DNA from: HGM11525 sp036307445
Lineage (GTDB): Bacteria; Bacillota; Clostridia; UBA1381
Direction: 5' to 3'
DNA length: 64,000 bases
Assembly (NCBI GenBank): GCA_036307445.1
Contig: JAXJXP010000033.1
Coordinates: 1-64,000 of the forward strand
Shown: in pieces, positions 51,072 through 59,921 of the stretch
Numbering within the stretch: position 1 is the first letter of the stretch
How the letters are laid out: each line of letters begins with the position of its first letter
Program-made: the position numbers and the translations under genes
The notes under the pieces: generated by a model
What the model was told of the DNA's origin: nothing
What the model saw: the letters and a program-made list of their open reading frames with translations, nothing else
The model's database searches: none

Positions 51072-52706
51072 ATGCACTTGAGCAAATTAATGGAAAAATA
51101 TCCTAAAATAGATAAAGGATTAAAAGAATTAAAAAAGGAATTAAAATCCTTGTCAAAAGAAGAATTGGCTTGGGTGTTAAAGGGTTTTTTACCACCCGAG
51201 AAAAAGCCAACCCGACCACCAACAGATTATGAAATCTTTATTGACAAATATGGGTTAAAACCTGCTTGTCCTTACTGCACAAGCCGATTATATCACCCAC
51301 ACGGATTAGACGATTATGGAAAACCCCGATATAAGTGCAGAAATTGTGGAAAAACTTATACCATAATGACAGGTACTTTTGCAGATAAATCTACATTCCC
51401 CCTACCTGTGCAGATTGCGGTAATTAACTATACTTTAATGGGATTGTCCTTATCCGCTTGTCGGCGTAATTTAGCGGTTGACTACGGGTGGCATACCTCA
51501 GAAGGCACAATTTTGCTATACAGACATAAGTTCTTAAAAGCCCTTTTGGAACACTACGGAATGCCGAAATTATCGGGTGTGGTTCAAATTGACGAAACAT
51601 ATTTCAGGGAAAATCAAAAGGGTGCAATGGAGCTTGTCAATGTTGCACCAACCGCAGTAAATGAGAGAAAACCTCGACTTGAAAACACACATATACCTTC
51701 CGAACTTGGGATTTTCGGACCAGAGTTTGCCTGTGTAGTTACGGGAATTGACAGTAATGGTTATGTTGCCGCAGTTTTATCGGGGTTAAGCAAAAGCAGT
51801 TCTCAAATACTTGAAGATTATTTTAGTGATTATTTAGGGGATATAACCTTCCTTTGTAGTGACGATTATGACGCCTACACTCGGTATTGTAATAATAATG
51901 CTATTCCGCACTACATAAAGCCCTCCGATATGGACAAAACCGTTAGAAAAGAGCAAAAGGACTGGGCAGAAACGCATAATGGCAGAGAATTGGCAGAAGA
52001 AACAATCCTTAAAAGATATTATCAAACACAAGGTCTTGACAGAGTGGAAAACTACGGCAGATTAAGTTTTGCAGAGTTTGAGAGATTAAAAGCCGAAAAA
52101 CACTTGACATTAAATAATATTGACAGTTTTCACATTCAATTAAAGCGACACATCAACAAAAACTTGACTGGTGTTGCTACTGTGTATTTGCCTTTATACC
52201 TTGCTTTATATGTATTCAAGCATAATTGGAGTATCAGCCATAACAAACAACAACCCACCTCCCGACATGACGCTGAAAACATACTGATTGACTTACTGCT
52301 AAATAGAGGGACAGCATATCGTAGTAAGGATATAAAGGGTGGAAATATCCTTGATTATGTAAAGCCTACCACTCATTATATAAACAATCTGCAAGAACTG
52401 ACAGAAGAAATGAGAAAGAAATCAAATGATATGGGCTTTACTTTTGACGAAAATGATAGGCTTTTAACATTTAACAAGAGAAAATATTTCAGGAATTGCG
52501 GAATAACAAAGTTAAAGCAGATATGCAAGGAATATCATATAAAAGGCTATACTGCTATTGACAGCAAAGAGAGATTAGCAAAATTAATCTGTGAACTACC
52601 ACAAGTCAATGACATTTTTCTTGGACTTGTTGCCGCAGACCACTTGCACTCACAATTTATGGAAGATATACAACTAATGATACAACAAGCAAAAGAACTT
52701 GACTAG
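51072..52706 (+). CDS. Transposase-like protein: zinc ribbon, DDE (IS1595/ISXO2-like) domain and SAP-like C-terminus
   Basis: This 544-residue protein has a charged helical N-terminus (1-50) and a zinc ribbon (CPYC at 66-69 and CRNC at 89-92). A helical region with LMGLSLSACRRNLAVDY resembles a helix-turn-helix. The DDE-like core (about 168-390) shows QIDETYF (Asp174), CSDDYDAY (Asp264/265) and NNIDSFHIQLKRHI, with Asn/Asp at the third position as in IS1595-type enzymes. A C-terminal SAP-like segment follows (about 477-508; ITKLKQICKEYHI, DSKERLAKLI). IS1595 transposases are usually about 220-320 aa, so this is long. ATG 51072 lies 9 nt after GGGG; the ATG at 51027 is inside the promoter. No terminal inverted repeats were found, so it may be a domesticated or divergent element. 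Confidence 0.75.
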   Translation: MHLSKLMEKYPKIDKGLKELKKELKSLSKEELAWVLKGFLPPEKKPTRPPTDYEIFIDKYGLKPACPYCTSRLYHPHGLDDYGKPRYKCRNCGKTYTIMTGTFADKSTFPLPVQIAVINYTLMGLSLSACRRNLAVDYGWHTSEGTILLYRHKFLKALLEHYGMPKLSGVVQIDETYFRENQKGAMELVNVAPTAVNERKPRLENTHIPSELGIFGPEFACVVTGIDSNGYVAAVLSGLSKSSSQILEDYFSDYLGDITFLCSDDYDAYTRYCNNNAIPHYIKPSDMDKTVRKEQKDWAETHNGRELAEETILKRYYQTQGLDRVENYGRLSFAEFERLKAEKHLTLNNIDSFHIQLKRHINKNLTGVATVYLPLYLALYVFKHNWSISHNKQQPTSRHDAENILIDLLLNRGTAYRSKDIKGGNILDYVKPTTHYINNLQELTEEMRKKSNDMGFTFDENDRLLTFNKRKYFRNCGITKLKQICKEYHIKGYTAIDSKERLAKLICELPQVNDIFLGLVAADHLHSQFMEDIQLMIQQAKELD

Positions 52707-52782
52707 ATCTCAAAAGTGTCATTTATAGGTGTCGGAAAAATGCCGAAGATTTTCCAAACCTGATTTTTTTATTGATTTTACC

Positions 52783-52806
52783 CCTTAAAAAGTATAGTTT
52801 TTAAGG
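52783..52806. other. Perfect inverted repeat after the transposase-like gene
   Basis: CCTTAAAAA (52783-52791) pairs with TTTTTAAGG (52798-52806) around GTATAG. It lacks a T tail on the plus strand, so termination is doubtful. Further small stems follow in 52844-52908 (CCTTCT/AGAAGG and TTGC/GCAA). No gene is seen in 52707-52978. Confidence 0.55.
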
Positions 52807-52913
52807 AAAATTAATAGGCAAATATATAAAAGTGTTGTTTTTTCCTTCTTCGGGGATATCCACCAGAAGGAGATAACCCAAACAGGGCACATTGCTGAAA
52901 ATTGGCAAAACTG

Positions 52914-52942
52914 TTGACTTTAGGGTGCTTTTTTGTTATACT
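52914..52942 (+). promoter_or_regulatory. Predicted promoter of the small membrane protein gene
   Basis: TTGACT (52914-52919), a 17 bp spacer and TATACT (52937-52942) lie 36 bp before the start codon. Confidence 0.75.
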
Positions 52943-52978
52943 ATGTAATGAAAATAGAAATATTGGTGGAGGTTTGTT

Positions 52979-53425
52979 ATGTTTGATAATATTGGTGGAA
53001 AAATAAAATCTTTAGCACAAGTTGTGTGTTGGATAGGAATTATTTGTTCAGTTATCTCTGGGTTTGTAATGATAGGAACTAATGAAGATTTGATATTTTT
53101 AGGGCTTGTAATTATAATAATAGGCTCTTTGGTTTCTTGGGTATCTTCTTTTACTCTTTATGGATTTGGACAGTTAATAGAGAACACAGACCAATTAGTG
53201 CAAAACGCAAAAGTTCCAACCACTAACAAGTCAAAAAGTTATCAAGAAAATAAAAAAATAACTGTTAATAAGAACAATTCAAAACAAAAAACCTTATCTA
53301 AAGATTTTGTTGATGAAATCAAGAATACTAGTACGGAAGATTTGCAACTTATCCTTGAAGACCAACGGGATTTATATTCTGCTGATGAAATTGATTTTAT
53401 AGAACAAGAATTATCCAATAGATAA
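52979..53425 (+). CDS. Small membrane protein of unknown function
   Basis: This 148-residue protein has two membrane helices (about 12-33 and 38-62), a Lys/Asn-rich linker (about 75-100) and a short acidic helical C-terminus (EIKNTSTEDLQLIL and DEIDFIEQELS). I do not recognise a named family. The C-terminal helix pair resembles the short modules seen at the ends of small clostridial membrane proteins. GGTGGAGG precedes the ATG. It has its own promoter and terminator and is AT-rich like the transposase-like gene before it. Confidence 0.75.
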   Translation: MFDNIGGKIKSLAQVVCWIGIICSVISGFVMIGTNEDLIFLGLVIIIIGSLVSWVSSFTLYGFGQLIENTDQLVQNAKVPTTNKSKSYQENKKITVNKNNSKQKTLSKDFVDEIKNTSTEDLQLILEDQRDLYSADEIDFIEQELSNR

Positions 53426-53442
53426 TAGTATTCTATACATAA

Positions 53443-53475
53443 GCACCGCTTACACACAGTAGGCGGTGTTATTAT
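53443..53475 (+). terminator. Terminator after the small membrane protein gene
   Basis: CACCGC (53444-53449) pairs with GCGGTG (53463-53468) and is followed by TTATTATTT. The remaining 53476-53549 shows nothing clear. Confidence 0.7.
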
Positions 53476-53549
53476 TTGTATTTTTCGTTGGAATAACAAC
53501 AAAAAAATTATTCCACAGAAAATAAAGTTATAGGTTCGGTAAAAATTCC

Positions 53550-53578
53550 TTGACATGTTAGAAAAATTGGTATAAAAT
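53550..53578 (+). promoter_or_regulatory. Predicted promoter of rny
   Basis: TTGACA (53550-53555), a 17 bp spacer and TAAAAT (53573-53578) are followed by a leader of about 150 nt with stems ACTATAA/TTATAGT and AGCGG/CCGCT. Confidence 0.75.
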
Positions 53579-53737
53579 AAAGTTGTGCTTAATATTTCTT
53601 TGAACTATAATTCGGGAGTTTGCTCGATTGTTATAGTTTATGGAGATTTTAGCGGTTTATCCGCTTATAAATACATAAAATTTAATAATCAGCAACCCGA
53701 ATGATATCAAGAAAAATAAAAAAATTATCATACGGGG

Positions 53738-55303
53738 GTGGCAAAAATAGATACTTTACACATTATTTTAATATCTATTTCAGCGTTTTTGCTGTTGATT
53801 AGTATTGCTGCCTTTTTTGCAGGAGTTACATATCGCAGAAAGATTGCAGAGGCAGAGATTGGCTCTGCAGAAGAACGTGCAAAAGCTATATTGGACGATG
53901 CAGAGAAGAATGCAAAGGCCAAACAGCGTGAGATGCTCCTTGAAGCAAAAGAGGAAAATCATAAGCTCAGAGCTGTTCTTGATGCTGAAATCAAGGACCG
54001 CCGCAGAGAAATTTCTCAGCAGGAAAAACGTGTTAACCAGAAAGAAGAGAACCTCGACCGTAAGACCGAGGCATTGGAAAAGAAAGAACAGAACCTTAAT
54101 CAGAAGCTACACGAGCTAGAAAAGAAGCAGGCAGAAGTGGACGAAATTAAGGAAAAACAGACAATTGAGCTCGAGCGTATTTCAGGTATGACAGCACAGG
54201 AAGCCAAGGATATGCTTCTTCGTGATATTGAGAGCCAGGCTCGCTTTGAGGCTGCTATTATGGTTAAGGAAATTGAGCAGCAGGCGAAGGAAGACGCAGA
54301 GAAAAACGCAAAGAATATTGTAGCATCATCAATCCAGAAGGTTGCGGCAGATCATGTGGCTGAAACAACCGTATCTGTTGTAAATCTGCCTTCAGACGAA
54401 ATGAAGGGCAGAATAATAGGTCGAGAGGGACGTAATATCAGAACTCTTGAGACAATTACCGGTGTTGACCTTATTATTGACGATACACCGGAGGCGGTTA
54501 TCCTTTCAAGCTTTGACCCCATTCGACGTGAGGTTGCAAGAGTTGCGCTTGAAAAGCTTATCGTGGACGGACGTATTCACCCGGCTCGCATTGAGGAAAC
54601 TGTCGAAAAGGCAAGACGTGAAGTTGAGCAAACCATTAAGCAGGAGGGTGAGGCGGCTACCTTTGAAACAGGTGTGCACGGCTTACATCCTGAAATTATC
54701 AAGCTTTTGGGTAAGCTTAAATTCAGAACCAGCTACGGTCAAAATGTGCTTAAGCATTCAATCGAGGTTTCACACCTCGCAGGTGTAATGGCAGGTGAGC
54801 TTGGCTGTGATGTTGCTCTTGCTAAACGTGCAGGTCTTTTGCACGACATTGGTAAGGCGGCTGACCACGAGATTGAAGGCTCGCACGTTACAATTGGAGC
54901 TGATATTGCTAAGAAGTACAAAGAAAATAAAGATGTTGTTCACGCAATTATGGCACACCATGGCGACGTTGAGGCTGAAACACTTGTTGCACAGCTTGTA
55001 CAGGCAGCTGACGCAATTTCTGCTGCACGTCCCGGTGCAAGGCGTGAAAATCTTGAAACATATATCAAACGTCTGCAGAAGCTTGAAGAAATTGCTGATA
55101 GCTTTGAGGGTGTTGATAAGTCGTATGCAATTCAGGCAGGACGCGAAATTCGTGTAATGATTAAGCCTGATGTTGTTAATGACCAGGGTATGCTCCTTGT
55201 TGCAAAGGATATTGCAAAACGTATTGAGTCAGAACTTGAGTATCCCGGACAGATTAAGGTTAGCCTTATCCGTGAAACCCGTGCAGTTGACTACGCAAAA
55301 TAA
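53738..55303 (+). CDS. rny: Ribonuclease Y
   Basis: This 521-residue membrane-anchored endoribonuclease starts mRNA decay in Firmicutes. One N-terminal membrane helix (about 6-28) is followed by a long coiled coil (about 40-200). A KH domain (about 212-275; MKGRIIGREGRNIRTLE) and an HD domain (about 335-430; KHSIEVSHLAGV, LLHDIGKA, AHHGDVE) come next. The start is uncertain: GTG 53738 abuts GGGGG with almost no spacer, while an ATA at 53747 would be better spaced. ymdB follows, the usual Firmicutes neighbour. Confidence 0.96.
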   Translation: MAKIDTLHIILISISAFLLLISIAAFFAGVTYRRKIAEAEIGSAEERAKAILDDAEKNAKAKQREMLLEAKEENHKLRAVLDAEIKDRRREISQQEKRVNQKEENLDRKTEALEKKEQNLNQKLHELEKKQAEVDEIKEKQTIELERISGMTAQEAKDMLLRDIESQARFEAAIMVKEIEQQAKEDAEKNAKNIVASSIQKVAADHVAETTVSVVNLPSDEMKGRIIGREGRNIRTLETITGVDLIIDDTPEAVILSSFDPIRREVARVALEKLIVDGRIHPARIEETVEKARREVEQTIKQEGEAATFETGVHGLHPEIIKLLGKLKFRTSYGQNVLKHSIEVSHLAGVMAGELGCDVALAKRAGLLHDIGKAADHEIEGSHVTIGADIAKKYKENKDVVHAIMAHHGDVEAETLVAQLVQAADAISAARPGARRENLETYIKRLQKLEEIADSFEGVDKSYAIQAGREIRVMIKPDVVNDQGMLLVAKDIAKRIESELEYPGQIKVSLIRETRAVDYAK

Positions 55304-55312
55304 TGATTGACA

Positions 55313-55345
55313 AAAGCGGATTTCCTTTGAAATCCGCTTTGGTTT
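55313..55345 (+). terminator. Terminator between rny and ymdB
   Basis: The 12-bp stem AAAGCGGATTTC/GAAATCCGCTTT has loop CTTT and is followed by GGTTTT. The T tail is weak, so readthrough into ymdB is likely. A second small stem GCCGG/CCGGC follows before ymdB. Confidence 0.65.
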
Positions 55346-55378
55346 TCTGCCGGTTATCCGGCTTAGAATGGAGTTATT

Positions 55379-56149
55379 ATGAGAATTTTGATGATTGGGG
55401 ATGTGTTCGGCAGGATTGGCAGGGATATGCTGTTTGAATATTCCGAAAGGGGCTTTTTTGGTGCAGATGCAGTAATTGCCAATATTGAAAATGCCGCACA
55501 CGGCAGAGGGGTTACCAAGAACGTATATGATGAAATATCAAAAACGGGCATTGATGCGTTTACTCTTGGAAATCACGTCTGGAACTGTCCCGATATTGTA
55601 AATGTGTTCAGGTATAATGACAATATCATAAGACCGTATAATTTAGAGGGAGACCTTCCCGGTTGCGGAACAACACTGATAAAGGCAAAAAACGGTGTAA
55701 GAGTAGGAGTTATAAATCTTTTGGGCAGAGTTGGTGTTCAGCCGTATTCATCCAATCCGTTTCTTGCGGCAGATACAGCCTTGGAGAGCCTCAAGGATAA
55801 GTGTGATATTTCAGTTGTTGATTTTCATGCAGAGGCTACCAGTGAGAAACAGGCAATGGGTTATTATCTTGACGGCAGAGTAAGTGTTGTTGCAGGGACG
55901 CATACCCACGTGCAGACGGCTGATGAAAAAATTCTTGCCAAGGGAACGGGGTATATCACCGACCTCGGAATGACAGGACCTTCTGTATCAATTCTCGGTA
56001 TGGACAAAAATATCATCCTGGATAGTTTTATCAAAGGCTATTCCAAGCGGTTTGAGCCTGCAACTGGAAAAGGACAGTTTAACGGTGCTATGTTTGAAAT
56101 CGACGAAACGAGCGGTAAAACTATTGCTGTCGAACGTATAAGTGTTTAA
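55379..56149 (+). CDS. ymdB: YmdB-family metallophosphoesterase (TIGR00282)
   Basis: This 256-residue phosphoesterase resembles YmdB, which hydrolyses cyclic nucleotides and affects sporulation and biofilm choices in Bacillus. Metal-site segments are MIGDVFGRIGRD, ANIENAAHGRGVT, FTLGNHVWNC, VDFHAEATSEKQAMGYYLDG and GTHTHVQTADE. The GNHVW motif is followed by Asn where many relatives have Asp, so one ligand-shell residue differs. It follows rny and is probably partly cotranscribed with it. Confidence 0.94.
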   Translation: MRILMIGDVFGRIGRDMLFEYSERGFFGADAVIANIENAAHGRGVTKNVYDEISKTGIDAFTLGNHVWNCPDIVNVFRYNDNIIRPYNLEGDLPGCGTTLIKAKNGVRVGVINLLGRVGVQPYSSNPFLAADTALESLKDKCDISVVDFHAEATSEKQAMGYYLDGRVSVVAGTHTHVQTADEKILAKGTGYITDLGMTGPSVSILGMDKNIILDSFIKGYSKRFEPATGKGQFNGAMFEIDETSGKTIAVERISV

Positions 56150-56159
56150 ACAGAAAAAT

Positions 56160-56210
56160 AAGACCTTTATGGCAGAATTCAAAACTGCCACAAAGGTCTT
56201 TTTGTTTTTT
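56160..56210. terminator. Bidirectional terminator between ymdB and aroF
   Basis: The stem AAGACCTTT/AAAGGTCTT continues through TGGCAG/CTGCCA. TTTTTG and a T run follow on the plus strand, and ATTTTT follows on the minus strand. Confidence 0.88.
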
Positions 56211-56211
56211 A

Positions 56212-57240
56212 TTACAGTAAATCTGCCATTTCGAGAATAAGCTTTTCTGTCTTTTCCCAACCGAGGCAGGGGTCGGTGATTGACTTGCCGTAAACCCATT
56301 CGCCAATCTTTTGCGCGCCGTCTTCGATATAGCTCTCTATCATAAGCCCCTTAACCATCTTGTGAATGTCGCTGTTATGACGCATACTGTGAAGTACCTC
56401 TTTTGCAATTCTTGGTTGCTCGAGTGGCTTTTTAGCTGAGTTTGCGTGGTTTGTATCAATTACAACAGCTGGATTTACAAGACCTGAGTTGTTGTATAAC
56501 TCATTAAGATACAAAAGGTCTTCGTAATGGTAGTTAGGCAATGACTGTCCGTGCTTGTTTACATAACCTCTCAAAATCGCGTGTACGGTGGGGTTGCCGT
56601 GTGAATGAGCTTCCCAGCCACGATATATAAAGGTATGTGAATGCTGTGCAGCGGTGATTGAATTCATCATAACCGAAAGGTCTCCGCTGGTGGGGTTTTT
56701 CATACCAACAGGGATTTTAAGGCCGCTGGCTGTTAGACGGTGCTGCTGATTTTCAACAGAACGAGCACCGATTGCAACATAGCCCAGTATATCGTTTAAG
56801 TATCTGTGGTTTTCGGGGTAGAGCATCTCGTCAGCGCAGGTAAAGCCTGTGTCTTTGAGTGCCTGCATATGCAGATGTCTTATTGCGACAATACCCTTGA
56901 GCATATCCGGCTTTTCGTTGGGGTCAGGCTGATGTAGCATACCCTTATAGCCATCGCCGGTTGTTCGTGGCTTATTGGTATAAATTCTCGGAACGATTAA
57001 GATTTTGTCATTAACCTTATCCTGAACAGTGCGGAGTCTGCCTATATAATCAAGAACACTGTCATCATTGTCAGCGGAACAAGGACCTATAACAAGTATA
57101 AACTTGTCCGACTTACCTGTAAAGACATCATTTATTTCCTGGTTTCTTTTTTCTACTACCTTGCTAAGCTCGTCTGTTAAGGGGTATTGTGCCTTGACAT
57201 CCTGAGGTATAGGCAGCTTTATGATAAAATCCATATTCAT
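56212..57240 (-). CDS. aroF: 3-deoxy-7-phosphoheptulonate (DAHP) synthase, class I
   Basis: This 342-residue enzyme condenses phosphoenolpyruvate with erythrose 4-phosphate, the first step of the shikimate pathway. FILVIGPCSADN (about 47-58), RIYTNKPRTTGDGYKG, GARSVENQQHR and CLGWEKTE are typical of the AroF/G/H (type I-alpha) family. A fused regulatory domain is absent. It is the last gene of a minus-strand run after folA with a 41-bp gap. Confidence 0.96.
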   Translation of the reverse strand: MNMDFIIKLPIPQDVKAQYPLTDELSKVVEKRNQEINDVFTGKSDKFILVIGPCSADNDDSVLDYIGRLRTVQDKVNDKILIVPRIYTNKPRTTGDGYKGMLHQPDPNEKPDMLKGIVAIRHLHMQALKDTGFTCADEMLYPENHRYLNDILGYVAIGARSVENQQHRLTASGLKIPVGMKNPTSGDLSVMMNSITAAQHSHTFIYRGWEAHSHGNPTVHAILRGYVNKHGQSLPNYHYEDLLYLNELYNNSGLVNPAVVIDTNHANSAKKPLEQPRIAKEVLHSMRHNSDIHKMVKGLMIESYIEDGAQKIGEWVYGKSITDPCLGWEKTEKLILEMADLL

Positions 57241-57281
57241 AGTATAAAACCCTTCTTTCCTTAATAGTGTAATATGAATTT

Positions 57282-57770
57282 TTAATTTCTGCGGTATTCA
57301 CAAAAACGTATTGTGTAACCGTTGTCAACTATATCATCGCTTTGAGAAAATAATTCCCAATCGTTATCAGCGTCAAAATTGTGTATAAAAGTATCGGCAT
57401 CGCTATCTGCCAAAACCTTTGTTATGAGAGCTGTGTTAGAGTAGGGGAGCATCAAATCATAAATCATTGCACCGCCTATAACAAATACCTTTCGGTCGGT
57501 GTATTCCTTTGCGATTTTTGCAGCCTCTTCTGCTGAATGTGCAATTATAACTCCTTCGGGTAAATAATCGGTATTCCTGGTAATAACGATATTAACTCTG
57601 TTGGGGAGCGGTTTTTTGTTCGGGAAGCTTTCCAAGGTCTTTCTGCCCATAATAACCACACCGCCTGATGTGGTTTCACGGAAGAATTTCATATCCTTTG
57701 GTAGCTTGAACATAAGGTCGTTGTTCTTGCCGATTCCCCAGTTTTTACTTGCGTGCGCAATTATTATCAT
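57282..57770 (-). CDS. folA: Dihydrofolate reductase
   Basis: This 162-residue enzyme reduces dihydrofolate with NADPH. IIIAHASKNWGIGKNNDLMFKLP (in parts NWGIGKNNDL and FKLPKDMKFF), VIMGRKTLESFP and VFVIGGAMIYDLML are the usual signatures. ATG 57770 is preferred: AAAGGA lies 9 nt before it; upstream codons in frame sit in or before that site. It follows the histidine kinase with 16 bp between them, an uncommon arrangement. Confidence 0.96.
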   Translation of the reverse strand: MIIIAHASKNWGIGKNNDLMFKLPKDMKFFRETTSGGVVIMGRKTLESFPNKKPLPNRVNIVITRNTDYLPEGVIIAHSAEEAAKIAKEYTDRKVFVIGGAMIYDLMLPYSNTALITKVLADSDADTFIHNFDADNDWELFSQSDDIVDNGYTIRFCEYRRN

Positions 57771-57786
57771 ATCATATATTCCTTTC

Positions 57787-59205
57787 TTATGCAAGCTCTA
57801 ATTTGAAGGTGAAGAGGGTATATTTAACATCACTGCCTTCTTTTGCGGATGTGCTTTCCGCCCAAATACGACTGTTGTGCAGCTTCATAATGTTCTTCGC
57901 CATAGAAAGGCCTAAACCCGCACCGGTCTTATCCTTGCCTCTCGATTTATCCGTTTTATAAAATCTGTCAAAAATATGCTCCAAATCCTTTTGTTCAATT
58001 CCTGCACCGAAGTTTCCGACTCTTACATAAGCGGAAGAAATATCGCACCAGACGGAAATGGTGACTTTGGTGTTTTCGTAGCTGAATTTTATTGCATTAT
58101 CCAGAAGATTTATCACAACTCGGAGTATTGAGTCCTTGTCTGCGAGTACATTTATCTGATCGTGGGCAAAATCAACATCAAGCTCAAGTGATTTTTCGTC
58201 AATCTTGTTTTCTAAATTTATAATTGCAAGACGTACCACTTCGCAAATATCAAACTTTTTCATATCAAGCTTGTATTCCGAAGAACTCATCTTTGACATC
58301 TCGAGCATATCGGTTGTCATTCGTGATAACCGATTGCTTTCCTCCAGAACGATACTAAGATATTCCCTGTGCTTTTCGGGCGGAATGGTTCCATCCAAAA
58401 TTCCACTTATAAAGCCTGAAATTGAGGTCATAGGTGTTCTAAGCTCGTGTGAAACATCGGAAATAAAGCTTTCACGCATTTTGTCCAGCTGCTCTAATGA
58501 CTCTGCCATATAGTTAAAGCTTGAGGCAAGCTGCCCTCTTTCGTCTGCTGTCCGCACTTCCAGTCTTTTGCTGAAATTTCCCGATGCAATGGCAAGAACT
58601 GCCGAGTTGATATCTGCTATCGGTCTTGACAGCTTTCGTGAATGTACATAGGAAAGTATAATTGCAAAGGTAATTGAGATTAGGAAGGAGAGTAAAAATA
58701 TCTCTGAAAAATTACCTAAAAGCGCAAATATCTCATCCATAGTGGTATTAAAGAATATACCGCCGATTATAGCACCGTTATATTTAATTGGCAGACCAAC
58801 AGTGTGTATAACACTATCATAATAGCTGCCAAAACGTGTATAACGTCTCATATCGTCGCCCGAAAGAACTTCAGACATCATTTCACGGGGCACTTTTTTT
58901 ATGTCTGCTGTCGAGGCATAAACCTCGCCGCCGGCATCTATTACGGTTATATCGGAGCCTACTATCTGGGACCACGATACCAATGATGTGTTGTAGATGT
59001 TCCTTACGCGGAAATCGTGAATATCGTTGCTTAAGAGGACTGTCATATGCTCAATGCTTGATGCCGCCTTTTTGGCTGAATTGTACTGTTCTATACCGAT
59101 GTGGTGCAGATAGAGTCCCGACATTGAGCCGAACATAACAAGAGATACAAGCAGAACAATTACAGTGTATGACCATAAAAGTCTTGAAAAAATCGACTTA
59201 AACAC
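57787..59205 (-). CDS. Sensor histidine kinase with HAMP domain
   Basis: This 472-residue kinase has two membrane helices (about 10-33 and 166-187) enclosing an extracytoplasmic sensor region (about 34-165). A HAMP domain (about 188-241) leads to a HisKA domain with His253 in VSHELRTPM and a HATPase domain with NLLDNAIKFS and, near the end, GAGLGLSMAKNIM. The signal is unknown. GTG start 59205 has GAGGTGA overlapping the end of the response regulator gene 4 bp upstream, so the pair is coupled. Confidence 0.95.
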   Translation of the reverse strand: MFKSIFSRLLWSYTVIVLLVSLVMFGSMSGLYLHHIGIEQYNSAKKAASSIEHMTVLLSNDIHDFRVRNIYNTSLVSWSQIVGSDITVIDAGGEVYASTADIKKVPREMMSEVLSGDDMRRYTRFGSYYDSVIHTVGLPIKYNGAIIGGIFFNTTMDEIFALLGNFSEIFLLSFLISITFAIILSYVHSRKLSRPIADINSAVLAIASGNFSKRLEVRTADERGQLASSFNYMAESLEQLDKMRESFISDVSHELRTPMTSISGFISGILDGTIPPEKHREYLSIVLEESNRLSRMTTDMLEMSKMSSSEYKLDMKKFDICEVVRLAIINLENKIDEKSLELDVDFAHDQINVLADKDSILRVVINLLDNAIKFSYENTKVTISVWCDISSAYVRVGNFGAGIEQKDLEHIFDRFYKTDKSRGKDKTGAGLGLSMAKNIMKLHNSRIWAESTSAKEGSDVKYTLFTFKLELA

Positions 59206-59209
59206 TTTC

Positions 59210-59890
59210 TTATCTCACCTCAAACTTGTAACCGACACCCCATACGGTTTTGAGCTGCCAATTTCCCTCGACACTCTCTAATTTTTCACGAAGACGTTTT
59301 ATATGAACGTCAACCGTTCTGGAGTCGCCGAAGTAGTCAAAGCCCCACACCTCTTCCAAAAGCTGTTCTCTTGTGTAGACTCTGTTGGGATTTGATGCAA
59401 GGAAATACAAAAGCTCAAGCTCCTTGGGCGGAACGTCTGTAAGCTTGCCATTTATGGTAAGCTCGTAGTTTTCTATATTAACCAAAAGGTTTTCGAATTC
59501 AAGTTGCTTTTTATCCGGCTCTTTTGCGTCTGTGCGTCTTAAAACCGCTTTTACACGAGCTACCAGTTCCTTTGCTTCGAAGGGTTTGGTGAGGTAATCA
59601 TCTGCACCAAGTTCTAAGCCCAATACTTTATCAAAGGTTTCCGACTTTGCGGTAAGCATAATAATAGGCACGTTTGAGCCTTTGCGGATTTCTCTGCAAA
59701 CCTGCCAGCCGTCAGGCTCGGGTATCATAATGTCAAGTATTATTAAATCCGGATTTTCAAGCTTGAATTTAGAAAGAGCTTCATTTCCGTCTCTGGCAAC
59801 TACTGTGTCGAAGCCATCCTTTTCAAGATAAAGCCTTATAAGCTCCACAATATTACTCTCGTCATCTACTATAAGGATTTTGCTGCTCAT
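59210..59890 (-). CDS. OmpR-family response regulator
   Basis: This 226-residue regulator has a receiver domain (1-118; DD at 9-10, phospho-acceptor Asp53 in LIILDIMIP, Lys in YLTKPFEAKELVARV) and a winged helix-turn-helix (about 130-225; DSRTVDVHIKRLREK). It pairs with the histidine kinase that follows. ATG 59890 is chosen because AAAGGAG lies 10 nt before it. folA and aroF may be readthrough products of this unit. Confidence 0.96.
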   Translation of the reverse strand: MSSKILIVDDESNIVELIRLYLEKDGFDTVVARDGNEALSKFKLENPDLIILDIMIPEPDGWQVCREIRKGSNVPIIMLTAKSETFDKVLGLELGADDYLTKPFEAKELVARVKAVLRRTDAKEPDKKQLEFENLLVNIENYELTINGKLTDVPPKELELLYFLASNPNRVYTREQLLEEVWGFDYFGDSRTVDVHIKRLREKLESVEGNWQLKTVWGVGYKFEVR

Positions 59891-59921
59891 TATAACAACT
59901 CCTTTCATAAAAATAATCAAA

